From: Holothuria scabra
Lineage: Eukaryota; Echinodermata; Holothuroidea; Aspidochirotida; Holothuriidae
Assembly: GCA_037179385.1 (NCBI GenBank)
Contig: CM074179.1
Span: 7,254,001-7,318,000 of the forward strand
Direction of reading: 5' to 3'
Length of the DNA: 64,000 nt
A program made the position numbers and the translations under genes. The notes under the pieces were generated by a model, which worked only from the letters and a program-made list of their open reading frames with translations, ran no database searches and was not told the origin of the DNA. Shown piece after piece: positions 12,044 through 52,755 of this stretch (position 1 is its first letter; each line of letters begins with the position of its first letter).

Positions 12044-14036
12044 CACAGTGCCCATTGTGTTTTCGTTGTTCAAAACACATGAGAGGTTGATCCCACAGAA
12101 CACACAGTCGTACAGTCTAAGTAGAGAGTCATTAATCTATTTCAATAGGTGCACAGGTATTGTAATCTTTTGTCTACTTTTCCCCTTCCAGTTAAAATGT
12201 TCACTCAACTCGAACTTGACAAAATTTACATTAAGAAAGGTGGAAATTTTCCATAGAATCTGAATTTGGTGACAAAACTTTTGCTAAATGGATCATTTTG
12301 AATAAAACACTGTATAAAAATACAGGCAGTATACGCGTCCTTGAGAAGTGCGTAAAATAAACTGGCAGTGAAGGACGAATCTCCCATTTCTTTGCCAGAC
12401 TTAATTTCCCACTTCATTGCCAATTTAGATGACCGCCAGTTCTGTCGGTGGAATAATCTTGGCATGATCTCGCTCTGTTTTTCAACAAAGCTAAAGAAAG
12501 TTGTGCATGTAATGTGGACCCGTTGCTCTAGGTTCCATGTGTTTTTCTTTATTATTAAATGTCATGTTTGTCCTTGAAATTCGATACTGTCGAAATGCAT
12601 TTTCTCCCTTGCAGATCTAGCCATACCATACGCCATGTGTAGCGAGGGTAAAGCAAACGGTGTCATTCAATATTCCCAGCAGCAACATCAAAGTTAAAAA
12701 TAAATTCAATGCACGGTAAATTAATTTGCCTCGATGGCATAATAATTTTCCCATTATATCCTAGTATCACCAAAAGTGCAAAACTTTGACTACATCAATA
12801 TGTGATGCTGCAAAATCTCAATACCCTGCGAATGTCAAGAAGACAAAGTTTCCATATTGTTAGTGATGATGATACTTGATGTAAATACATTCCTCCCTTG
12901 GTACTTTGCATAAATAGATTACGTCTGTAGTGTAGTTAATTTCCTGATGTATGTCATGCTCACAAATGATCAAATCCAAAGAGAACAATTTTTACAATAA
13001 TAGTGTGTAACACTAAGGAATGTACGTAATCATTGTGCACCATACTGAAACTTACTAGAGATAATCAGACGTAATTAACCAGCTAGATGCAGATCAGTGA
13101 CATCTTGTAATAAATCAACAGTCCAATGATAGCTGTTTTCCTTCTGTATATTCCACACTATTTTCTCTCAAATCACCCCCGTGCTATTTTCATGGTCTCA
13201 TTCAAATTTGGTATTTCACAACCTCTGAAGGAGTGAGAGCTACTTTTCTGCTGATATCTTGAAAGTTTGCATTGTTTCAGTGAATAACAAGTGGATAGAA
13301 ACAACAGTCATGTAATATTATGTTATAGATGCTCAAATACACTTCAATAAACTATTGCGGGGTATTTTTTTCATCACAACATAGAGACACTTTGACAATG
13401 CCTCCTGGACACATTTTGTGCATTACACTGTAACTTGATAATTTGTAGATTAACTCATTCCTCTCAAGATAACTACTGTACTGGGCAAATATCTGCTGAC
13501 AGAGCCTTTAATTTATGGTCAGACTTAGCAAGATTATCTTACAGTTACTACATGCTTGATTAAGTAGAGGTGTGAAACCAAGCCTCTGACATCTGAAAGT
13601 TTAACTACAAAATGTGAACATTTTCAGTCAGTAGGCATCTGTGTATAGCAACCCTGGCTAAAGGGCTGTCTAAAGAAATGACAACACCCCTACTTCCAAA
13701 TTGCCAGCTTTAATCTCTCTCCCTCTCATTTCGTTTTGTTTTTAAAACGACAAACTTTGCAATGGCAAACTGTTCATCAAATAATATGTTTATTTTTCCA
13801 AAGGATCTGATTATTTAAAAAGGGAAGTTCGTTGCACCCATTAAGTTAAGAGCAGTAAAATGTACAAGGTCTTTTTCAACATTTTGGAATTCACCGACCA
13901 CTGTCAGTTTAGTGACATCATCTTCACCTTATTATGCAGCCCGAGTTCCAACGTCAGAAGTACCAATATTACAATTCCAAGTGACTGTTAATCCAGAGGA
14001 TTTATGATGTTTACTCTAAAGGGTCAAATGATAGTC
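12044..14036. other. No gene recognised; intergenic downstream of the intact gene
   Basis: AT-rich DNA with short random frames. Nothing recognisable as a gene, RNA or repeat. Confidence 0.5.
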
Positions 14037-14044
14037 CTCACTCC
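14037..14044. repeat. Target duplication CTCACTCC, left copy
   Basis: Eight bases identical to 14829-14836 on the other side of the hAT-like element. Confidence 0.85.
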
Positions 14045-14828
14045 CAGTGGTGGCACCAGGATCAAAAAAGTGGGGGCAAATGGAGGGCAACGGAAAATGC
14101 TGGAGAGGGGGGGGGGGGAAGCGCGAGCTGTAACGGGTGAAATCCAGGGACAAGCCTTAGGACCCCTGGTGGGTTCCAGGGGCAAAGCCCCGGTTGGGGT
14201 CCAGGGGTTGAAGCCCCCGGAAGCTCCCAGGTTTTAGAATATCTTTAAAGGGAAAAAAAATAAGTTTCGGGGTAGATATACTTTTGCTTATCATGCACAA
14301 TTCAATGCAAAAATTCCAAATTATTTTAATGTATTAGGAACAACTGTATGTAATAGAAACAACTTTGTAGGAGTTCTAGATTATTCCACATCCGTCCAGA
14401 GACTATGAGCAATTTCGAGAATTTTCTACATGGTTCCTTTGTATTAGTTTATGCATTGAAATCTAGTTCTCGCAATTTCTAGACCTTACACTACACCTGT
14501 GTAGTTTGTCTGCTTGCAGAGGCTGTTTTCTTCTTTTCCACTAGAAAAAAGGCTGTGGCCGCCTCGACTTGAACCTGTAGTTTAGAAACTGGGCCGTAAA
14601 ACTCCTTCTAACCTAACCTCTTCTTCTCTACTCCACCAAATAACTCGGTCCATGTCGTTCTTCAAAACCTCAAGGTTTTCTGGTACTGTTTGTGTCGTTC
14701 CGAACCGAGCTAGACACTCTTGTTAGGCCACTATTATCCCGGACCTCACGGGGGGGGGGGGACAACTGGGGGAAAGGTTCTGACTAGGGCCAAATGCCCC
14801 CATGCCCCCTCCCCTTGTGGCCCCACTG
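14045..14828. mobile_element. hAT-like non-autonomous element in the 3' UTR of the intact gene
   Basis: The left end CAGTGGTGGCACCAGG and right end CCTTGTGGCCCCACTG are imperfect inverted repeats. Subterminal AGTGGGGGCAAATGG and CCAAATGCCCCCATG also mirror each other. Flanks are a perfect 8 bp duplication (CTCACTCC), the hallmark of hAT insertions. The interior has poly-G runs and a SINE-like segment (about 14545-14640). There is no transposase frame. A minus-strand ATTAAA near 14325 could provide a polyadenylation signal to the adjoining gene. Confidence 0.8.
14545..14640 (+). repeat. SINE-like tail, copy A
   Basis: Shares CTCGACTTGAACC, then GAAACTGGGCCGTAAAACTC and a CTAACCTAACC tail with the copies at 23450 and 63660. 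The tRNA-like head is missing. It is nested in the hAT-like element. Confidence 0.5.
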
Positions 14829-14836
14829 CTCACTCC
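14829..14836. repeat. Target duplication CTCACTCC, right copy (next to the stop codon)
   Basis: On the minus strand the TGA stop ends at 14838; one base (14837) separates it from this duplication. Confidence 0.85.
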
Positions 14837-14837
14837 A

Positions 14838-44378
<29,541 letters not shown>

Positions 44379-44494
44379 ATTTCAGAATATTAGAGAACGT
44401 TTGTGCATGTGCCATTGCAATAGCCAGGCTACACTAAGTTAAAAAAGCGATTTGTAGCGCCTGCCTTAGACCAAACTGTACTGTATTGTATACG

Positions 44495-44501
44495 CTTTAT
44501 A
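44495..44501 (-). promoter_or_regulatory. Candidate TATA box of the beta-lactamase-like gene
   Basis: TATAAAG on the minus strand about 117 bases upstream of the ATG, with no intervening ATG that I rely on. A start site about 30 bases downstream would leave a 5' leader of roughly 90 nt. This is a single motif in AT-rich DNA, so it is only a candidate. Confidence 0.3.
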
Positions 44502-44970
44502 CACTATACTCCGTGTAATACTATAGCTGTGACCTTTGTAATAGATGGCGTTGATATAATTCAGAAATGTGTACAATGTTGTGGTTGAGTTATTGAATAA
44601 CGCTAATAACCACACGGTAGCTATCTAGCTATGAACTAATTATAAATGTAGTAATTAGCTTAGCCTATAGCTCAGTTTACAGAGTATTAGCTTATACTTT
44701 AGCTTAATTTATTGGATAAGTTTCAAATAGCCTATGCTTCAAGAACTAAGCCTGTTAACTCCAAAATACAACTATGCTTACAAGGAAGTGTTGCAAACAT
44801 ATTTCTGAAACTAAAATTTATCATTAACAACTTGTAGTGTAGCCATGCCCAGAGTGAAGTGCTGCAGTAAATATTGATGGCACCTACATGCACTCCAGAC
44901 CAGGACACAGCACCCACAGTTGGCCAGATAACCAGACAGAGTGTAAAAAAAAAAGGAAACAGAAATGACA

Positions 44971-45339
44971 TGTTGTCAGGATCAGTGACAGAAACAGAAT
45001 GAAATCAATTTATTCAGTATAAAAGGGATCACTGTATACAGGTTTGTACACAAAATAAGGTAACAGAAGCCATGAGGTGGAGTTTTAATCATTTGCATAC
45101 AGGTGAGTGAGAGCTGTAACAGGTGGACCTATTCTTTAGTTAGACAAAATTATTGGGTAATAGGCTAATTTACATACAGGTGAGAGAGAGAGAGAGTGTT
45201 CTATTGTTATTATCAGGAAAACTCATGATGGAAGTTATGTACAGTAATAGCATTTACACACAGGTCCAATGGACACAGGTGAGTAGGTAAAAGGTGAAAT
45301 AAACTTGTAAACAAGTGTTAGCAGAAGCTGTCTGCTACA
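44971..45339 (-). mobile_element. 3' LTR of a Ty3/Gypsy-type retrotransposon
   Basis: Read on the minus strand it starts TGTAGCAGAC after a purine-rich tract (CAGGGGGGA) and ends CTGATCCTGACAACA. It contains TTTTATACTGAATAAA, a TATA-like and polyadenylation-type sequence, near its end. The TG...CA borders and the upstream polypurine tract fit an LTR of about 369 bp. The 5' LTR is absent. Confidence 0.65.
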
Positions 45340-45562
45340 TCCCCCCTGTAGAAATGAAGAGAGTATAAATCATAAATCGCAAATGTTTAAGCATTGCAAT
45401 AGCATACAGTTTTCTGGAAACATACTCAAGCACATAAAGTATAGTAGAGTACTTGCTTTTGAAAAATAACTTTCTTGTCATTAGTCGTAGAATGTAAGAG
45501 TGAAAAATAGCCAATAAGGAGTGGAGCAGATTTGTATGGCTCCATCCCCCTGGATAAAAGAA

Positions 45563-45952
45563 TTAGTAGAACGGCTTTAACTGTGAAACATGTGCTACTC
45601 TGACATCATTTTTGTCTGTGGCTTTAACTTGATAATTGAGAAGGGAGAGCCTTCTTTGAATAATAAATGGTCCTTTCCATCTTTCAGCTATCTTGGAAGA
45701 AAAATTTTTCTTGGCATTTGAGAGCGGATAGCTCTGCAACAAAACATATTGACCAACACAGTAATCTGTTTGTTCATTTCGTGTTTGATCATAGGCTCTT
45801 TTATTTTTTTCAGCCATTCTTTCAGCATTTTCTCTAACTTTCAAGAGTGATAATCTTTCATCTTGTATGGGAGGTAAAATAAGAACTGCTTGGTCACCTG
45901 GACCAGTTAACTCTCTCCCTAAAAATATCTTAGCAGGAGTAAAACCTGTGGT
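45563..45952 (-). pseudogene. Ty3/Gypsy pol fragment: C-terminal integrase region
   Basis: The minus-strand frame starts TGFTPAKIFLGREL, the conserved end of the integrase core. It continues through a basic helix (ERMAEKNKRAYD), VGQYVLL and KIAERWKGPFII..RLS..NYQV (a GPY/F-type module), and stops in LKPFY. The frame is open but lacks everything upstream (gag, protease, RT, RNase H, integrase catalytic core). It lies about 210 bp upstream of the LTR, as expected for the 3' end of pol. Confidence 0.8.
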
Positions 45953-45963
45953 TTACCTTGCTG

Positions 45964-46923
45964 CTTGGTTTACCTTGAATATCATCACTGAAGTCCTAAA
46001 ATATTATGAAAGGTAATTTTAAAAAGAAATAAGTAGGAAATTGCGAAATATAGCGAACTCCTCTATACTAAGTTTAGGGCGATTACGGTACTTGTTGACC
46101 CGAAAATTATATTGAAGTAAATTGGAACACATGATATCGAAAGAGGTGTTCAGTGCTTCTTCACAACTTTTTCGAGATGATAACGGCTGAGAAACGGGTA
46201 TATTGGTATAGTTTAAACGAAAGCCCAATTATACAGGATGTTCAATGCTGGACTTGCATCGAAGTATGCGGAACGCCCAAAAATTTCGGCGCGAATGCTT
46301 ATCAAACTTGAGTAAAATTTGTTTTACCCGTAATTGGTCAAGTCATTTTTGTCTTCCTTTCAAATAGCCCCACGTTGCTAAAACAAATGACCGACATTGG
46401 CTATATACACGATTACCAGGCAGATAAAATTGCCCAAGTGTATGCTTCCAGATGAAAGCCCTGATAAAATCATTGAAACTGGAGGGACATATGTTGAAGA
46501 ACGCCAGGCGAAATAATGATGCTGTCGAGGGGAAATAACTTCCAGAGGCAAGTGAATTTCTTAGAATGATGTTCTCTAGCCCTGTTTCTAACAACCCGGC
46601 TCTAGTCGAGTCTGCCGCCGCCTTTTTCCAGTTGGGACTCACGGGGTAGTTTTCCCTTCATTATTGCTTGGCTGAACCTGGCTGAACTACCTCAGCCCAA
46701 ACTCCAGACCTCCCAACTGCGAGTCAAATGCTCTAACCGCTTGACCATGCACTCGGTCTTTCTGGGGTAAAGAAATTTGAAGGTCAAGAACAGTCCCCCA
46801 AACTATTTTAAAACCATGGCTAAGTATCGAAAGCAGCTAAGTACAAAAAATTCTTATTTTCTCTTCAAAATATTTTTATCATATTTAATGAGCTCAGTGT
46901 TGCAAATGCAAGGTAAACCAAGA
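45964..46923. mobile_element. Possible TIR element bounded by CTTGGTTTACCTTG
   Basis: CTTGGTTTACCTTG at about 45964-45977 and its exact complement CAAGGTAAACCAAG at 46910-46923 could be the ends of a 960 bp insertion that truncated the Gypsy element. The interior contains a SINE. No target duplication was recognised. Confidence 0.35.
46555..46755 (-). mobile_element. tRNA-derived SINE, copy C
   Basis: The minus-strand head ATGGTCAAGCGGTTAGAGC matches a tRNA A-box and is followed by a tRNA-like arm. The body has CAACTGGAAAAAGG, CTCGACT and GAAACAGGG in the same order as copy B (CAACTGGGGAAAAGG, CTCGACT, GAAACTGGG). Confidence 0.55.
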
Positions 46924-47138
46924 AGTAACTTCTAGTAAATTTCACCTTTGAGGAAGAAAATGTTGTTGCATGACTCTCAACAGCTAATCATGAAACAGGG
47001 CAGTCTAACAAGGAATGACATTTTTCTTTTTTTGGTGCAAGGCAATGTATTTTTACTTTTCAGGAAACCTATAACCTTTCAAAATTCTTCTTCTACCAAT
47101 GATCGGGGCTCATAAAAACGACATTAAATTGGCCCTTA

Positions 47139-47381
47139 CTATACGAAACCCACACATTCCTTATTTTGCACTACGTTGTAGTCATACATTTCCCAGGTTC
47201 CCTGAGTATTTATGTACATTGCTCTAAAAAGCCATATGGCGGGTAATGCATTACCACCTGTATTCTTGGCACATTTACAAATCTTCCCATTTGAAATCGT
47301 TCCTGCATCAGCACTTCCCAAGAAGCTGAATTTCCCCAACATTGCGTCACATAGTCCTTTGTAATCCGTCGACAAATAGAA
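47139..47381 (-). CDS. Unrecognised candidate terminal coding exon
   Basis: Open minus-strand frame after a possible acceptor GTTATCAG|TCTTC, running to TAG at 47139, about 80 codons. It reads FYLSTDYKGLCDAMLGKF, then a Cys-containing stretch (GKICKCAKNTGG), then ALPAIWLFRAMYINT and WEMYDYNVVQNKECVGFV. Amino-acid composition looks protein-like (aromatic, Cys, no low complexity), but I recognise no family and see no partner exon. It could be part of an unrelated gene, an unknown repeat protein, or chance. Confidence 0.3.
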   Translation of the reverse strand, partial: FYLSTDYKGLCDAMLGKFSFLGSADAGTISNGKICKCAKNTGGNALPAIWLFRAMYINTQGTWEMYDYNVVQNKECVGFV

Positions 47382-47399
47382 GACTGATAACACATACAG

Positions 47400-48172
47400 T
47401 TTTAGGCACGAAAATTTTTAATTTAACTTATTTTGCCCCCCCCCCCCTCCACCTTGTGGAAACCTTTTAATCCTAAATGTGTTAAGCAATTGAACGCTAA
47501 GTGGTTTGTAATTAAACTTGTCTAAAAGAAAAAAGCTTAGGAAAAAGTATCTGGCATCTAGTAAACATGTAACAAATGTAATAAAGAGCTTACCATGACT
47601 TTATGTTATCCTAATTTCTATTTAAAACAAAATGACTTTATTAGTATTTGTCTCAAGGAGTTAGTTTATAACCGTTCAAACGGCTTTTCTTCTGTCAGGA
47701 GAAATGGAACGAACGGAAATAAACATTGCAGGCGGAACGCCACCATCACTTGGCGAGGTTCAGTGTCCAAATGCTTGATCTACCAGGTGGCCGGGAACGG
47801 CACTTCCCGAGTGTTCTAAACTGCGTGTATCCTTTCCTTAAAGCATTAATATATCGGCGGAGGAAGGGAGGAAATTACATTTAGTTCCACTGTTTACATT
47901 TGGGGCTGAGTCTCCCCCCCCCCCCTCACCTCTGCTTAACGTAGTTATTGCGTTACATTCAAAGAGACTATAAGTCTCCTCTTCGAACTGCCAAGTTCTT
48001 CTGTTGCTTTTCATAATTTTCAAAGTGATACAACGAATTAGTGGCAAATAGAGGGAACAAAGTTTGTTAGTTGAAACAGGGAGGTCTAATCACACCTCCC
48101 TGATTGAAATACAGAAATGCGACAAATAATCTTTATCTCCCAGACCATCTGGTAAACCTCCCAAATCATTCT
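47400..48172. other. Intergenic; C-runs, no gene recognised
   Basis: Two poly-C runs (about 47437 and 47917) and AT-rich DNA between the candidate exon and exon 7 of the paralogue. Confidence 0.5.
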
Positions 48173-48356
48173 TCATTGGCTTTTAATCTTACGAACTGCC
48201 TTTTCTACACTGGTCTTAAGTATTCAAGGGTCCATCAGCTGTAGACCCATTGGTGACTGGTATCGAGTAACAAATCCATATCCAATTTTCCTGTTTGGAT
48301 CAGCATAACCGTGCGATCTGTCCCCCAGCTCCAGGTGCTCCGAATAGATTCCCCTC
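48173..48356 (-). pseudogene. Exon 7 remnant of the paralogue (frameshift and stop)
   Basis: Opens EGNLFGAPGAGGQ after a TTTCAG acceptor. Four extra bases after the GGQ codons shift the frame, which soon meets TGA. In the restored frame GYADPNRKIGYGFVTRY and SPMGLQLMDP are clear, then TGA (48226-48224), after which LKTSVEKAVRKIKSQ still resembles the intact C-terminus. Confidence 0.82.
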
Positions 48357-48599
48357 CTGAAACAAGAAGGTATGTCAATATATGTTAATATAAATCAACA
48401 ATGTGTCTTATGCCTTATTTTATTAAGGTCGTTAGCACGGATTTAACAAGCATAACCGATACCAGGGAGATGTTAACACCTTCCTGCTAATACGTAAGCC
48501 AGGTAAGTCCACACAAATCCGAATTATACTTCCCGCAGGCATAAAGTTACACTCATTAACACCGTCTTCCAGATGACTGCAATAAAAGACACCTTAAAG

Positions 48600-49000
48600 G
48601 GTAATTGTTTGATCATTTACAGGTTTATACATATTGAGGATAGTGAATGTTCATTCTCAATAAAAGCGTGAACTTTGCCACTCTCAAATAAAGTGAAAAA
48701 AATGAATTAAATCAATCAAGAGTTAATTTACTCCATGGAGAGTTCCAACAATCAACATTCTACGAGTGCTTACAGTGACCATTCCTTTTAAAAGTGATCG
48801 CTGTGGGCATTTCATCAAGAGTGAAACTTCGCCCTTTAAAAGGTAATTTTATTTTTCTTCGAGTGAAATTCACTAAACCTTGGAATGAAATAACACTCTA
48901 ATGGACTGAATTCAAAGTTTTAACTTCACTAGAGAGTAATATCTGCGTGCTGTCATGACTTAATTGTGACAAAACTAAGTTGGCAAAACTGATGAATGTG
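48600..49000. repeat. Dispersed repeat with AGTGAA / TTCACT words, copy 2
   Basis: Same motif order as 38680-39095, in intron 6 of the paralogue. Confidence 0.45.
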
Positions 49001-49037
49001 TGAACTGAGAAATAATGTCTTGAACTGACTGAAGCCC

Positions 49038-49427
49038 AGGTCACACTACAGGGTTATCTGATTGGATTCACTCCGGTTTTTGTGAATTTCACGTAAAATC
49101 TCAGACATTGTCGGAAAGTACGTAAGAATTGGCACCCTATGTAAATATTTGGTTTGGACAAGAGGACCATAAGAATGGAATAAGGTTAATTATTTCGTGA
49201 CGTCACGTTGACAATTACCTTTTATCGGACTACGCTTATCCGATAAAAGTTGTATGTGGATATGACGTCACGAAAGAATAAGCGTAAGTTTGATTTTCAT
49301 AATCCTGCGATACAAATAATACATTTCTACAAGTTGTTTTTCCCGATCAAAGGTGGAGGAGACTTTTAGTAACTTAACTCTCGAAAATCGGCGCGTAGTC
49401 CGATCCAATATCGCTATAGTGTGACCT
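49038..49427. mobile_element. 390 bp MITE with AGGTCACACTA ends and a central CRE-containing hairpin
   Basis: Ends AGGTCACACTA and TAGTGTGACCT are exact inverted repeats. The centre has nested inverted repeats: TTTCGTGACGTCA / TGACGTCACGAAA outside and CTTTTATCGGA / TCCGATAAAAG inside. No coding capacity. Confidence 0.65.
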
Positions 49428-49527
49428 TCGCTTTACTAAACATGGGGAATTGATTATCATAAACACTGCTCATGGCGTAAATTTTTATTGGTTTCGATGA
49501 AAAGAGAAACCTATGCATTCATGATGG

Positions 49528-49645
49528 CGTGTGTGTGTATGTGCGTGTGTGTGTGCGTGTGTATGTGTGTGTATATCTATGTTTGTATGGGTGTGTGTAT
49601 GTGTGTGTGCGTGGATGTGTGTGTGGATGTGTGTGTGTTTGTGAC
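49528..49645. repeat. (TG)n-rich simple repeat
   Basis: Imperfect GT/ATGTGT tract of about 115 bp. Confidence 0.9.
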
Positions 49646-49651
49646 ACACTG

Positions 49652-50488
49652 CTTGTTTACACGATATCTTGAGAAGGGAAGATCTGACAGTTCTCAAACT
49701 TGGTACACAGATACCCCATATTAAGAGGAGGAACCCTATTTATTTAGGTTGAGGTCAAAGGTCATCTTCGGTCACAGGGGGTCAAAACCGAAATCCTTGT
49801 TTACACGATATCTCATGGTAGGAAACTTGGATTAATTTCAAACCTGATATGTTGATGTGTTATGATGTAAGGAAGAACCCTATTGATTTTAGTTGAGTTC
49901 AAGGGTCATTTGGGGTCACATGGGGTCAAAACCCGAAAACCTTGTTTACACGATATATCATGGTAGGAAACTTGGATTAATTTCAAACTTGATATGTTGA
50001 TGTGTTATGATGTAAGGAAGGCCCCTATTGATGTTGGTTGAGGTCAAGGGTCATTTGGGATCACATTAGGTCAAACCCCCAAATCCTTGTTTACACGATA
50101 TCTCATGGTAGGAAACTTGGGATTACTTCAAACTTGATATGTTGATGCATTATGATGTAAGAAAAAAAAAACAGATTTATTTTCGTGGAGGTCAAAGGTC
50201 ATTTGGGGTCACATGGGGTCAAATCCGAAATGCTTGTTTACATGATACATCATGGTAGGAAAGTTGGATTCATTTCAATCTTGATAGGTTGAGTCGTTGT
50301 GATGTACTGTAAGAAAGAACCTGATTAATTTTGGGGGAGGTCAAAGGTCATTTGGGCTCAAATGGGGAAAACCCAGAAATCCTGGTTTACACTTTATCTC
50401 AAGGTAGGAAACTTTGATTTATTTCAAACTTAATATGCTGAAGTGTTATGATGAAAGGAAAAACCCAATAAATGTGGTGGAGGTCAAA
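49652..50488 (+). repeat. ~145 bp minisatellite carrying AGGTCAAAGGTCA, left part
   Basis: CTTGTTTACACGATATCTC recurs at about 49653, 49796, 49941, 50086 and 50233, giving a 145 bp period. Each unit ends with GGTCAAAGGTCATTTGGGGT-type sequence. Perfect DR1 sequences are at 49752, 50189 and 50338. The array is interrupted at 50489 by the foldback element. Confidence 0.85.
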
Positions 50489-52213
50489 CCCAGCTAACAG
50501 CGAACGTCCAGAAAACGTTTTGGTTTGGTTCTCAGTTTTTCCGTTTCGTCTTCGTCCAAAGTAACGTTTTTAGAACGTGTTCAAAACGTCCCGTATTTCC
50601 CACAAACTAAAGAGGACTGTCTAAAAACGTTTTTACTACGTAACAAAATAACGTTTGTAAAACGTTATAACTAGACGATTTTTAAACGTTTTTATGACGT
50701 TTTCTGGACGTTCATATTATATGAGCATTCACGAGGACTTCCCAAAGACGTTTAAGTACGTTAGAGGAAACGATGCTAGACCGCCATGGTTAAAACGTGT
50801 TCAAAACGTTTTCAAGACGTTTTCAAAACGTCATACTAGCTATAGAGTACATTCCCGATAAGTCTTAATATTAGCTTTAAATTGTTTAAAAATGTCCAAT
50901 GGAGGGACAGGGACGTGCGATGAAATTCCTTCTTCTATGTACTAAAATGTACAAAAATCATGCACAAATATGAAAATCAAGGTGAGCAACTTGAGCAAGT
51001 ACTGTAATTTAACGCTGTGCCAAAGATGTAACCTACATTTTAACACTGCCACATGATTGCTGCAGCGATGTCACACAGATAAAATTTCATAAAATGGAAT
51101 AGCCTAGGGTAATCCTCTTGCTTTTCATGCTACCCCCCCCCCCTCCTCACGGTCCCCTCGAAAGAGCAAAACGTACGAATTTCCTTACGTGCACTCTGTG
51201 ATATTTCGCAAATGCAACTCAGGTACAATGGGATAGCGGTATAGGCACTAACTGGCATCCCTACGAAAATATATGGAGAGAGCGATGGGGCGGGGGGGGG
51301 GGTGGAGGGGGCATATTTTTATTTGGGAACCATGATAAACCATAGCAAAATTGATGTCAGTTGCTTTCTAGGGAAAGCGACCCCCCCCCCCCTTGGCTAT
51401 GTGAGCGAGGACCGCAGCAATACTGTTTTATGTCTTGGCTTTGCAGTTTAAAATGTTAGGAACTTGCGGAATTTCCTACCCTTTAAAACCTCTTACAGTA
51501 CAACCACAGGGCTGCACCTCCTGCATGGGGTGAAAAATAAAATCAGGATCCACCCCGGTGTCAGTCAAATTCGATCCTCCTGCTCTCATTGGCATTGCAT
51601 CCATAATTTCGGTTAGTGAGAAAGGCAAAGTTCGTCAGTGAATCGGCTAGACAACAACACTTTATGCAACGATCTTCTACTTGTGAACATTACCTTCCCT
51701 TTCTGTTGATGACTCTATTGGCGTTCCATAGATTGTAACAAAAGCAGTTACGGTCCAAATTTGAACGTTCCTGTCAGCAGCTCTCTTGAAAGTTCCCAGA
51801 TATCTCAACTACTTGTTCCTGGAACATCTGTCACAATCACAGTAAGTCGTGAAATCTGTTTCAAATTCTTTAAAATCGTCTTGAAGGATGCTTTCGTATG
51901 TAAAATGATGAAAATTGTTCACTTGTTGAGTCATATGTTTGTGCAAGGCACAAGCCCCTAGCCTAACAGTTAAGTGCACACGGCAGGTACAAGCCTAATG
52001 TTAATGTTCGATAGATAGGCAGTTATACTGTCGAATTCGCGCCAAACTTTCCCAAAGGCTGTTCTATCGTTTCAAGATTTTTACACGAAATTTCAGTGCA
52101 GATGTGCACTCGACAGACCCGTGCAGTCAACGTTCAGCCCATTATATTTACTGCAGTACCTTGAGTCAGTCACTATTTCCACCATTGAAAATCTTAAAAT
52201 TTAAAATTTCAAA

Positions 52214-52755
52214 TACCAAAGTCTACAGTGAAAATGTTGCTTGGAAAGACATCAGCACAGCCAGCACCGAGTGATGCACAGAATAGCAAAAAACATCAAT
52301 AATATTTGAAACTTTAGGCCTAGGAGAAAGTTTATAAAATCTTCATTTGACACAAGTACCACTGATTTCACATTCCATAACTTTATGCCCCCCAAAAAGA
52401 TGTTTACTGCTAAAAATAAAAGGGACTGAAAATACCGTTTCTGAGGGCAGAAAGTAACCAGGGCAAAAACGAAGGTAATTCGGCTACGTGTACGTAAGTA
52501 TGTATTAGTACACTAAAGTCTACAGTAAGAGTGTTGCTTGGAGCATGGTACTGTAGTTACGAGTGTTGCACTGAATAGTAAGAGACATCAATGATGTTTG
52601 AAACTTAAAGGAAAACTTGATGAAACCTTCATTTGACACAAGTGCTGTACCAATGATATCACATTCCAATCCATTACTTTCCACCCCCAAAAAGGATGTT
52701 TTCTGCTGAAAATAGAAGTGGTGAAAAGCACTGTTTTTGAAGGGCAGAAAGTAAA
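52214..52755. repeat. Diverged ~300 bp tandem duplication inside the foldback element
   Basis: AAAGTCTACAGT at about 52214 and 52514 begins two units. Both contain CTTCATTTGACACAAGT, CACATTCCA, an AAAAAG..ATGTTT word and GGGCAGAAAGTAA in the same order. Confidence 0.65.

Noticed and set aside
46343..46642. 99-codon minus-strand frame
   Set aside because: Overlaps the SINE copy C and has no recognised domain.
49485..49724. Cys/Val- and His/Thr-rich frames
   Set aside because: Translations of the (TG)n tract.
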